Shown: piece after piece, positions 56,503 to 63,632 of the stretch
Layout of the letters: each line of letters opens with the position of its first letter
Position numbering within the stretch: position 1 is the first letter of the stretch
From: Paraburkholderia sp. PGU19
GTDB taxonomy: Bacteria > Pseudomonadota > Gammaproteobacteria > Burkholderiales > Burkholderiaceae
Reading direction: 5' to 3'
DNA length: 64,000 nucleotides
Assembly (NCBI RefSeq): GCF_013426915.1
Contig: NZ_AP023182.1
Span: 62,001-126,000, forward strand
Notes under the pieces: model-generated
Seen by the model: the letters and a program-made list of their open reading frames with translations, nothing else
What the model was told of the DNA's origin: nothing
Database searches by the model: none
Translations under genes and position numbers: made by a program

Positions 56503-57146
56503 AGCTCTACAGCTACTTCCGAAGCTCCGCATCGTATCGCGTTCGCATTGCCCTGGCCCTGAAGGGACTGCCGTATGAATACGCGGCAGTCCACTTGCTG
56601 AAAGGAGGCGGACAGCAGCTCGCCAGCGTATATCGTGAGCTCAATCCAGACGGGTTGGTCCCGACGCTCGAAGATGGGTCGCAGACTCTCACCCAATCTC
56701 TTGCCATCATCGAATATCTCGACGAGGTGTATCCGGACCCGCCGCTACTCCCTTCTACTCCAGCGGATCGTGCATACGCTCGTTCAGTAGCGCTGCAAGT
56801 TACCTGCGAAATACACCCGGTGAACAACCTGCGCGTGATTCAGTACATGAAAAAGCGCCTGAGTATCTCCGACGAGCAAAAATCCGAGTGGTATCAGCAC
56901 TGGATTGACGTTGGCTTCAGTTCGCTCGAACAGAGACTCAGTTCCGAGCGTCGCGTCGGAGACTTTGTGTTCGGCAGCACGCCAACTATCGCCGACCTGT
57001 GTCTTGTCCCGCAGGTTTGGAACGCACGCAGGTTTGAAATTCCTTTGAATCGTTACCCAACCATATCGCGGCTCGCCGCAAACGCGATGGCTTTAGATGC
57101 ATTTGCACAGGCAGAACCTTCGAAGCAACCGGACGCCGAATCGTAA
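56499..57146 (+). CDS. maiA: Maleylacetoacetate isomerase (zeta-class GST)
   Basis: A 215-residue glutathione transferase-fold enzyme converting maleylacetoacetate to fumarylacetoacetate with glutathione. The motif [20 protein letters not shown] is the zeta-class active-site signature, LVPTLEDGSQTLTQSLAII contacts glutathione, and EIHPVNNLRVIQYM is typical of the C-terminal domain. It is the last gene of the hmg operon and is followed by a hairpin. Confidence 0.95.
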   Translation: MKLYSYFRSSASYRVRIALALKGLPYEYAAVHLLKGGGQQLASVYRELNPDGLVPTLEDGSQTLTQSLAIIEYLDEVYPDPPLLPSTPADRAYARSVALQVTCEIHPVNNLRVIQYMKKRLSISDEQKSEWYQHWIDVGFSSLEQRLSSERRVGDFVFGSTPTIADLCLVPQVWNARRFEIPLNRYPTISRLAANAMALDAFAQAEPSKQPDAES

Positions 57147-57160
57147 CCACTACATGGATG

Positions 57161-57180
57161 TCCCGGTCTCCCGACCGGGA
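57161..57180 (+). terminator. Hairpin at the end of the hmgA-fahA-maiA operon
   Basis: Perfect 8-bp stem TCCCGGTC / GACCGGGA with a TCCC loop, 14 bp after the maiA stop. No clear T run follows, so it may be a weak or rho-assisted terminator. Confidence 0.55.
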
Positions 57181-57264
57181 CTCGAGTTTCTGTCAGGCAC
57201 ATGGCGTCTGACGTTGAGGTCTCAAGTCCGCCACGTACATACGCGCGGCAGGCTTGAGCGATTG

Positions 57265-57771
57265 CTACGCTTGGCCAACAGCAGTTCCGACGGCCTTCTT
57301 GGTCGCCTTGGTGGTTGCCTCATACGCAGCGTCAGCGGCCTGACTAGCCGCGCCGAAGCTCGACTTCCAGAAGGCGGCGATAGCGTCTCCGCCCGGGAGC
57401 GCAGTCTTCGACATATTGTCGAACCAAGCTTTCGGTCCGATGGAAGATTGCTTGAGCACCAGTTTTGCCGCCTCCTCGAACTCGACCTGTGTGCCTGAGA
57501 CAATTTCAGTTACGTGCTTCCAGTAGGTCTGGGCATTTTGAACGCCCGTCTGAAGTTGGGTCGTGTCAACTGCGAAGGTTGCTTGCGGACCTTTCCCGCT
57601 GACGGGTCGAACAGCGAGTCCCTGCACTTCGGCGAGCGTTGCTTTAACCGTCTGCGTATTGAGCTCAAGCAGCATTCCGAACCCGTGGAGAGCTTTAGTC
57701 GCAAGACCGAAGACTGTGTCGACGCTTGCTTTCGTGGCGCTAATCGTTTGTTCCGGTACGAACGTGGTCAT
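57265..57771 (-). CDS. Phasin-family protein (PHA granule associated)
   Basis: A 168-residue helical protein. Its start MTTFVPEQTISATKASVDTV and the sequence VDTTQLQTGVQNAQTYWKHV fit the PhaP phasin domain, and the Ala/Lys-rich tail ends GTAVGQA. TTTTGGAG precedes the ATG. Phasins coat polyhydroxyalkanoate granules. It converges with the homogentisate operon; acetoacetate from that pathway can feed PHA synthesis, but a direct link is only suggestive. Confidence 0.85.
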   Translation of the reverse strand: MTTFVPEQTISATKASVDTVFGLATKALHGFGMLLELNTQTVKATLAEVQGLAVRPVSGKGPQATFAVDTTQLQTGVQNAQTYWKHVTEIVSGTQVEFEEAAKLVLKQSSIGPKAWFDNMSKTALPGGDAIAAFWKSSFGAASQAADAAYEATTKATKKAVGTAVGQA

Positions 57772-58063
57772 GGCTGACTCCAAAAGTAGGGGCATGTCGC
57801 CCAAATCGCATGCTGCATTGCAGCAATTCATGACCTATCGTAGCGCAGAATTCCTTGAAGTCAAATCTATATTTGGAAGATGCATGGCATTGATGGGCAA
57901 GTAGATCAAGCTTATCGACGATGCGCTTATGGCGACCGCTTAAACGGTTTCGATTTTGAACAATACCTGTATCTACGCTGCATCGCAACAATATGGCCCG
58001 ATCACCACGACACGTTGAACTGGCGAAAGGTCGCGGTGACGACAAGGAAGAAGTCGCATGCGA
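57772..58063. other. Intergenic stretch upstream of the phasin gene
   Basis: No gene recognised; it contains the phasin ribosome site and probably its promoter. Confidence 0.35.
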
Positions 58064-58281
58064 TTAATTCAACTGCGCCGGCCGGTATCCCACGCCAGCC
58101 CGAGCCGGATAAGGGTTCCGGCCGATGCACCCTATCGAAGTGACAATACCCAGAAAATGGCGAAAAACCTCGCTAATTTAATGACATACAGGAGTTGCCG
58201 CGCCGCTTCTCGGGGGGCAAAACGCCCATTTGCATGCTAATAAAATCAAATACTTGCATGGGGGTTTTGAACAGGGCAAAC
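58064..58281. repeat. Dispersed repeat, copy 2 (about 220 bp)
   Basis: It matches 10853-11073 in the same orientation with scattered substitutions and small indels. The two copies are 47 kb apart, and neither lies within the IS elements of this window. See copy 1 for the shared blocks. Confidence 0.8.
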
Positions 58282-59019
58282 GCTGTGGAACGTCCTTTAC
58301 GAGCGTCGGGCCAATTCCCCTTCAGGCGGTTCGGGCGACGCAACTCCCGTCAGTGGGAGCGGGCATCGCTACCACCTGGCCCCCGTCGTGCCTGAGCCTG
58401 CCCGTACCGTACTCCTGGGCAGCCGGCGAAGAAGTTGCTGACCCACTGCCGCCGGTCGCGCTGTCAGCGTTCAAAGGCAGGTAACTGAGTGGTCTGGTCA
58501 TCCCCGGCCGGTTTCTCGGGTACAGCAGTTCGGCCTGAGCCGACGTTCGTGTATCTACACCTATATGGCGACTTATCGTGCACACCTGTCGTTCGGCGAA
58601 GACAACGGTGAACGACTGCTGTCGGCTTCAGCGAATGGGTGGTCTCGGACCCTTATCACCCGCTAGATCAGGTCTAGTCTCAATGGCAGGTTGCGAGGCG
58701 GAGCGGCCGTGGTCGCCCTTAACATCGTCACCTCCAATTCCGAAGAACGGGTCTTCATTGCTTAGTGGCGCATCCTATACTGAATCGCATAGTTGAGTCG
58801 CAGCAGGCTCTGCCCTCGCGCGTCATGTGGCTGTTTGCGCCGGATGGGTATTGAGGCGATATTCGCGAGCCTGAGACTGGGGTCTAGCGCTCACACAGTT
58901 TTGCGCCTGCTTCATTCGAACCTTATTGCATCGCGATGATGGGACGCTGTGGGCAACGCCCCCGGAACGCCATAATTTCCGCTCCTTGATGAACGAGCTC
59001 GCTCAAGCCGGAGGTAGAA
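58282..59019. other. Intergenic stretch, nothing recognised
   Basis: About 740 bp between the dispersed repeat and the nitrilase fragment. Open frames on both strands are short and not protein-like. Confidence 0.35.
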
Positions 59020-59247
59020 ATGGAGCAGGTTTTGCAAGCAGCAGTTGTGCAAACGGGATCGGCCATGTTCGATGTCGAGCGTACTCTGGCCAAGGTGGAA
59101 CAGAACGTAGCCGCGGCGGCGAAACACGATTCGCAATTGGTTGTCTTCCCTGAAGCTTTTGTATCCGCTTACCCTAAGGGACTTACCTTCGGCGCTTCCG
59201 TTGGCGCCAGAACCTCTGAAGGTAGGGAGGACTCAGCCACGCGCTGA
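59020..59247 (+). pseudogene. Nitrilase, N-terminal fragment
   Basis: After GGAGGTAGAA an ATG opens MEQVLQAAVVQTGSAMFDVE followed by VVFPEAFVSAYPKGLTFGAS, the start of a nitrilase with its catalytic Glu (FPEAF). The similarity ends near VGARTSEGRED and the frame stops a few codons later. Lys and Cys of the catalytic triad are missing, so the gene is a truncated remnant, probably from a deletion that joined it to the leader of the next gene. Confidence 0.8.
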
Positions 59248-59267
59248 CATCCGTGATGGAGAGTTTC

Positions 59268-59777
59268 ATGAAAGGTCACATCACTGCCTTGCTCATCGGC
59301 CCTGCGTTATGGGCTTACACACTATTCGGCGTTCAAGTGGCCTTCGCCCAAACGACGGCCGACCTGGTTGGCACCTGGAAGCTTGTCTCACTCACGGTTT
59401 TGAAAAGCGGAAGCGCGGTGGAAATTCTGGGAGAGCGCCCGGAAGGTCAACTCGTCTTTGGCGCCGATGGGCACTACACCCTGGTCGCTCTTCGTGCGAA
59501 CTTGCCGCGGCTTGCGTCGGGGGATCGTTTTTCAGCGACTGGGGACGAAAACAGACAGATTGTGCAGGGAAGCATCGCGCATTTCGGGACATACAAAGTC
59601 GATCCCGCTGCACGTACGATCGAATTTCATATTCGGAAGGGGACGTTTCCGAACTGGGATGGCGAAACACAGGCGAGACCATTTGCCATTGAGGGCGACC
59701 GGTTGACCTACGTCACGCCGGGTAGCTTCGGATATGGCGCGTCAACAGTGGTCTGGCAGCGGGAACGTAATAAGTAG
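59268..59777 (+). CDS. Lipocalin-like secreted protein
   Basis: A 169-residue exported protein. The signal peptide (MKGHITALLIGPALWAYTLF, cleavage near AFAQT) is followed by DLVGTWKLVSLTVL, the opening strand of the lipocalin-like domain, and by GQLVFGADGHYTLVALRANL, HFGTYKVDPAARTIEFHI and GDRLTYVTPG. The start follows GGAGAG. Proteins of this type bind small hydrophobic ligands, but no specific role is known. It lies 20 bp after the truncated nitrilase frame. Confidence 0.75.
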   Translation: MKGHITALLIGPALWAYTLFGVQVAFAQTTADLVGTWKLVSLTVLKSGSAVEILGERPEGQLVFGADGHYTLVALRANLPRLASGDRFSATGDENRQIVQGSIAHFGTYKVDPAARTIEFHIRKGTFPNWDGETQARPFAIEGDRLTYVTPGSFGYGASTVVWQRERNK

Positions 59778-60377
59778 AGGTGGGACCGAAGCCCTGGACA
59801 ACGCGGGCTAATGCAAAATCTGGCGTTGCCGTTGACTGTCTGAGGCATCCTGGCCGACTGACGTGGGGACGTTCCATCTTTCCTCATAAGGGATAACTAC
59901 TCTTTGCCAAACACGTAGCCTAAGCTCACCAACATGACAGTTCCTTAACGAGGGTCAGCATTGATATCGGGCACTTTTTCTGAAATGGCGCCCCTTAGAT
60001 CGCCTCCTCGTGGCACCGATCGGGCGCCGGCGCGTGATCGGATAGCGAAACGCCGCGAACACGACCGTTACGAAACATCACTAGACGATTGACGGATGCA
60101 CGGAGTTATCAATCAGAGAGCAGTTATGCTAAGTAGTGTCGAGTAACTCATTGTGGCTGAACCCTGAACGTCGGCGAAAGGACCAAATCGTTGAAGGTTG
60201 TTCATCGTTCATCGACCCTCTCCGGCCGTTGAAGATGTGAGACGTGAAACGGCAGCTTTCGAGTGGCGGATGTGCCGGCTGTGCGAGCGGTAGTAATAAT
60301 TGGCCGAACTCGAAAATCCACGAAGTTGTCCGGCGCGACACCAGCGGCGAGACGCCTTCAATTCGTTGGACTGCCTA
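59778..60377. other. Intergenic stretch, nothing recognised
   Basis: About 600 bp on the left side of the phage-like island. No gene or RNA was recognised; it may contain the junction between the chromosome and the island. Confidence 0.35.
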
Positions 60378-60629
60378 TTACTGACAAACAATGGCAGTCA
60401 GGACGAATGGTATTACTTCCTTCACTGTCGCGGGACTTCCAATTTCCCGAATGCGTCCGCTCACCGCGTCTTTCCCTGACACTATAACAACCCCGTAGAC
60501 CTCATTGATGGCTTCATTGCTTCCATGGTGAATGAACATTTCATCGTTCGGGGAGAAACCAAATACGGCCCTGACCTTAAATCCCAATGCTGTTAGATCG
60601 TCACCCGTTATTGACGAAATCACCGCCAT
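60378..60629 (-). CDS. Small hypothetical protein of the phage-like island
   Basis: An 83-residue protein, MAVISSITGDDLTALGFKVR then EMFIHHGSNEAINEVYGVVI. It overlaps the end of the upstream gene by 29 bases, so the two are probably co-translated. The sequence is protein-like with an alpha/beta pattern. Function unknown. Confidence 0.5.
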   Translation of the reverse strand: MAVISSITGDDLTALGFKVRAVFGFSPNDEMFIHHGSNEAINEVYGVVIVSGKDAVSGRIREIGSPATVKEVIPFVLTAIVCQ

Positions 60630-60861
60630 GGGCGATCCCCTCTATCACTTCTCTGCCATATTGAATCAGGATTCGACACGCCTCTTCGGCGGTGTTCGCG
60701 GGTCTGGCCCAGTTCGGAGTAACCCGCGTCTCGGTGACCTGGGAACCGTTCGTTCTATCAGTAATCACTATCCATCCGGTGAAGCTAGTTTGCCCAGGGG
60801 TATTCGGCACGTTCGCATGGATCTCGATGCCGGGCCTATATTCGGAAAGCTGGCTCGTCAC
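60601..60861 (-). CDS. Small hypothetical protein of the phage-like island
   Basis: An 86-residue protein: IEIHANVPNTPGQTSFTGWI, VTDRTNGSQVTETRV-like strands, then a helix EEACRILIQYGREVIEG. AAGGAGA precedes the ATG. An extended -10-like TGCTAGGAT lies at a suitable distance upstream on the minus strand. It is divergent from the DUF1643 gene. Function unknown. Confidence 0.6.
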   Translation of the reverse strand: MTSQLSEYRPGIEIHANVPNTPGQTSFTGWIVITDRTNGSQVTETRVTPNWARPANTAEEACRILIQYGREVIEGIAHGGDFVNNG

Positions 60862-60884
60862 GGTCGTCTCCTTGGTGATTTAGC

Positions 60885-60900
60885 GGAATCCTAGCATGAG
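60885..60900. promoter_or_regulatory. Divergent start junction, copy 1 (GGAATCCTAGCATGAG)
   Basis: The DUF1643 start codon is embedded in this sequence. On the minus strand it reads TGCTAGGAT, an extended -10-like element about 24 bp upstream of the minus-strand gene start. Near-identical sequences occur at 62054-62069 and 63558-63571. Confidence 0.6.
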
Positions 60901-61378
60901 CGCAATCATTAGCCCTTGCGGCACATATCGCTACCTGCTGAAGCGCCAGGCCGAATCGATGTCGCCGATGAAGTCGACCGCGCTGTTCGTCATGCTGAAC
61001 CCGAGCACGGCGGATGCGATGCTCGACGATCCGACGATCCGTCGATGCCGCGGCTTCGCGAAACTGTGGGACTGCAACGGCCTCGCCGTCGCGAACCTGT
61101 ATGCGCTGCGCTCGACTGACCCGGCCGCGCTGTGGTCACACCCCGATCCGGTCGGCCCCGACAACGACGACTATCTGTGGAACTTCGCGCGCGAATGCGG
61201 CGACGTTGTGTGCGCGTGGGGATCGAATGCCAAACCTGAGCGCGCCGCTCGTGTCGCCAGCATCTTGACCGACGCTGGCGCGCGCCTCTGGTGTGTCGGT
61301 ACGACGAAGGACGGTTCGCCGCGCCATCCGCTTTACGTGCGCGCGGAACACCCCCTTATCGAATGGAGTCCGCGATGA
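60896..61378 (+). CDS. DUF1643-family protein (phage-type)
   Basis: A 160-residue protein. The blocks KSTALFVMLNPSTADAMLDD, DDPTIRRCRGFAKLWDCNGL and VANLYALRSTDP are the hallmark of DUF1643, a family common in phages and mobile elements and of unknown activity. There is no ribosome site, and the ATG lies directly in the divergent junction, so the mRNA may be leaderless. Its stop overlaps the next small gene by ATGA. Confidence 0.85.
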   Translation: MSAIISPCGTYRYLLKRQAESMSPMKSTALFVMLNPSTADAMLDDPTIRRCRGFAKLWDCNGLAVANLYALRSTDPAALWSHPDPVGPDNDDYLWNFARECGDVVCAWGSNAKPERAARVASILTDAGARLWCVGTTKDGSPRHPLYVRAEHPLIEWSPR

Positions 61379-61536
61379 CCGACAACGTCAAGAGTCTGGA
61401 GCCGGTGGCGTGGGAATGCTCGTCACCTGAAGGCGAAAAGCCCGCGTTGGCTTTCCTCACATCCAAGAAGCCCACCGTCGAGCACTGCGAGAATCAAGGC
61501 TGGCGCGTGCCGCCTCTAAAATGCCGCCCCTGTTGA
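61375..61536 (+). CDS. Small phage-like hypothetical protein
   Basis: A 53-residue protein, MTDNVKSLEPVAWECSSPEG, then LTSKKPTVEHCENQGWRV. It is translationally coupled to the DUF1643 gene by ATGA. Small proteins of this kind are frequent in early phage regions. Function unknown. Confidence 0.5.
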   Translation: MTDNVKSLEPVAWECSSPEGEKPALAFLTSKKPTVEHCENQGWRVPPLKCRPC

Positions 61537-61555
61537 TGACAATTTAATGAACGTC

Positions 61556-61584
61556 GGGTTATCCACAGAAACGGTGGATAACCC
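61556..61584. other. Perfect inverted repeat with DnaA-box-like arms
   Basis: GGGTTATCCAC and GTGGATAACCC pair perfectly over 11 bp with a 7-base loop. The left arm contains TTATCCACA, the consensus DnaA box, and the right arm the near-consensus GTGGATAA. It could be a DnaA-binding pair or a hairpin. Confidence 0.55.
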
Positions 61585-61609
61585 TGTGCACAGCGGCGCT
61601 GGCAGCGCA

Positions 61610-61774
61610 ATGGCGAACGATGCGGAGCGGTATCGGTGGCTGCGCGCAAACGGCTTCAGCTTCGCCGAGCTAGCGACGCGGTCGGATACCTATAACGGCA
61701 ACTATGGTGGCGAACTTGACGATGCTATCGACGCCGCTATCGCGGCATCCGCAAAGAAGGGAGATAAAGCGTGA
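61610..61774 (+). CDS. Small phage-like hypothetical protein
   Basis: A 54-residue protein, MANDAERYRWLRANGFSFAE followed by ELDDAIDAAIAASAKKGD. The AERYRWLR opening is frequent in small prophage proteins. An upstream in-frame ATG at 61547 is possible but would run through the inverted repeat at 61556. No clear ribosome site. Confidence 0.5.
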   Translation: MANDAERYRWLRANGFSFAELATRSDTYNGNYGGELDDAIDAAIAASAKKGDKA

Positions 61775-61790
61775 GCGATGCGCGAGTCGG

Positions 61791-62029
61791 TCAGAACGCC
61801 ATGGCTGCAATCTGGAACAGTGCGCCTACACCAACGAGGGCGAGGCAGGGCCTGACTAGTTTCTGTTGCCGATGCATCGCGATTCTCTTCACCTTGTCCG
61901 GTTCTCCAATAAGGCTCACAGAGCCATCCGGATTGTATTTGGGCGCAGGGCAGGCGAAATCCAGGCGGCGCCGATTCCGCCGAAGGTAGTAAGGGCAAGT
62001 CCTATAACGTTCAGAACCGTGCTGGCCAT
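61791..62029 (-). pseudogene. Small membrane protein with a frameshift
   Basis: One reverse frame begins MASTVLNVIGLALTTFGGIG, a membrane segment, and a second frame continues PAPKYNPDGSVSLIGEPDKV, RQQKLVRPCLALVGVGALFQ with another hydrophobic segment. The two match up near 61960 only if one base is shifted. AGAAA and GGAAAAG precede the ATG. It is a broken gene or a sequencing error. Confidence 0.5.
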
Positions 62030-62053
62030 GGTTTCTTTTCCAGAATTTTTGCC

Positions 62054-62069
62054 GGAATACTAGCATGAG
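62054..62069. promoter_or_regulatory. Divergent start junction, copy 2 (GGAATACTAGCATGAG)
   Basis: The DUF5131 start codon is embedded here. The minus strand reads TGCTAGTAT about 25 bp upstream of the small membrane protein gene. See copy 1. Confidence 0.6.
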
Positions 62070-63100
62070 CGAGAACAGCAAAATCGAATGGACCGATCAC
62101 ACGTTCAATCCGTAGGAAGGCTGTCAGAAGGTCGGGCCCGGCTGCGATTACTGCTATGCCGAGACGCGCAACGCTCGCTTCGCCGGCGGTACGGCGATCA
62201 ACTGGGTCCCGGGCGCGCCGCGCCGCCGCACGTCCGTCGCAAACTGGCGCAAGCCGCTGCAGTGGAACAAGGCGCACACCGAGTTCTATGCGCAGCATGG
62301 CCGCCGCCAGCGCGTCTCTTGCGCGTCGCTCGCCGATGTGTTCGACAACGCCGTCGATCCGGCGTGGCGCCGAGACCTGTTAGACCTCATTGAGCTCACG
62401 CCCAACCTCAATTGGCTGCTGCTGACGAAGCGCGTCGGCAACGCATTCGAGATGATCGCTCGCGCACGCTCACGCGACTGGCTCGCTGGCTGCGACAACG
62501 TCTGGCTCGGCGGCGACGGTCGTCAACCAGGCCGAGGCCGACCGTGACATTCCAAAGCTGCTCGAGGTGCCGGCCCGCGTGCGGTTCTTGTCGATCGAGC
62601 CGATGCTGGGGCCCATCAATCTCGATCGCATCTATCTCGATCTCTCTCACACTGCGTGGATCGACTGGGTCATCTGCGGCGGCGAAAGCGGCCACGGCGC
62701 ACCCCCGATGCATCCGGATTGGGCTCGTGCGCTCCGCGATCAATGCGCGGCCGCTGGCGTGCTGTTCCTCTTCAAGCAATGGGGCGAATGGGAAATCGCA
62801 ACGGTCGAGAACGGCCATTACGACGGGGATATGGCGCGCAACAACGCTCATTGGGTACACCTCGACGGCGTAATGGCGAAGCCCAGTTTGCTGCGGCCGG
62901 GCTATCCGCATGCCGATATGGCGTACGGAATGGTCAAGGTCGGAAAGAAAGCCTCCGGGCGCCTGCTTGACGGTCGCACGCACAATCAGTGTCCGGAGCG
63001 CGATGATCCTACCCGTTGCCGACCTTGGTCCCTTCCACTCCGAGCGACACGAGCTTCACGATGTATTCCAGAGCCTCAGTCTCAGAAAGACCACCTTTGA
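62065..63100 (+). pseudogene. Phage Gp37/Gp68 (DUF5131)-family protein, nonsense codon plus frameshift
   Basis: The frame starts MSENSKIEWTDHTFNP, then TAG at 62113-62115 where the family has Trp, then continues EGCQKVGPGCDYCYAETRNA, a cysteine motif of radical SAM type. It reads on to DNVWLG near 62510, where one extra base shifts the frame; the other frame continues VVNQAEADRDIPKLL, VRFLSIEPMLGPIN and CGGESGHGAPPMHPDWARAL. The 3' end is uncertain because it overlaps a minus-strand gene. With two lesions it is very probably inactive. Confidence 0.85.
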
Positions 63101-63254
63101 GAAGCGGCTCGATGCTTACGTGGTGCGGCGGGAGAAGACCTCCCTGCCCTCCAGGTGGCGGCTGGACCATGATCGATGCTTCTGCTTTTGCAGCGATCAG
63201 CATCACAACAATCTGATGACCATGAACAACATTTCTTCTGTTCGGAGCGGTCAT
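63009..63254 (-). CDS. Small hypothetical protein of the phage-like island
   Basis: An 81-residue protein with a strong ribosome site (AGGAGA seven bases before the ATG). It has a helical N-terminus (HGHQIVVMLIAAKAEASI), a Gly/Pro-rich linker (MVQPPPGGQGGLLPPHH) and a C-terminal helix (LSETEALEYIVKLVSLGVEG). Its 3' end overlaps the tail of the broken DUF5131 gene. Function unknown. Confidence 0.6.
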   Translation of the reverse strand: MTAPNRRNVVHGHQIVVMLIAAKAEASIMVQPPPGGQGGLLPPHHVSIEPLLKGGLSETEALEYIVKLVSLGVEGTKVGNG

Positions 63255-63319
63255 GGCTGTCTCCTGCGGGCATTTTCGAGGATCGTAGCGTTAGCATTTG
63301 GAATAGTAGGCCAGGAAGT

Positions 63320-63535
63320 CTACAACCCAAGCACGCGTTTCGCTTCGGCCTCGGCCAATGCAAGCGCCTCACTTTCCGTAGGCATCGGCCGACCACAACC
63401 GCGCCCTGTGGTCTGTCCGACGATGCTCCCATGTTTGGCCGTCTGGACGCGAATATAGCCTTTGAACATTCCTCCGGGAGCAGGCATAACGCAAGCCTCG
63501 ACGGTCTTATTTCCCTTCGTTTCCTTGAACGCCAT
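63320..63535 (-). CDS. Small hypothetical protein of the phage-like island
   Basis: A 71-residue protein with GAGGAGG before the ATG. The sequence FKGYIRVQTAKHGSIVGQTT suggests a beta-hairpin and the end SEALALAEAEAKRVLGL is a helix. A TGCTAGGAT element lies upstream on the same strand. Function unknown. Confidence 0.62.
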   Translation of the reverse strand: MAFKETKGNKTVEACVMPAPGGMFKGYIRVQTAKHGSIVGQTTGRGCGRPMPTESEALALAEAEAKRVLGL

Positions 63536-63557
63536 ATCGCCTCCTCAGGTGACGACA

Positions 63558-63571
63558 AATCCTAGCATGAC
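63558..63571. promoter_or_regulatory. Divergent start junction, copy 3 (AATCCTAGCATGAC)
   Basis: Third copy of the motif. On the minus strand it gives TGCTAGGAT about 23 bp upstream of the 63535 start; on the plus strand it contains the ATG of a very short remaining frame. Confidence 0.58.
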
Positions 63572-63632
63572 CGAAGCAGCACAACGAGTAATCCATAAGG
63601 GACACCCATTAGCCGGCCGGAGTCAAGGGTAA
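63567..63632 (+). pseudogene. Truncated start of a plus-strand island gene
   Basis: By analogy with the other junctions an ATG at 63567 opens MTEAAQRVIHKGHPLAGRSQ, but the frame stops after 21 codons. The island character ends here, so the rest of the gene was probably lost by deletion or insertion. Confidence 0.4.

Noticed and set aside
61771-61989. GTG-started plus frame overlapping the previous stop by GTGA
   Set aside because: The minus strand gives a coherent two-helix membrane protein over the same bases, and the plus product is Arg-rich and not protein-like after the first few codons.
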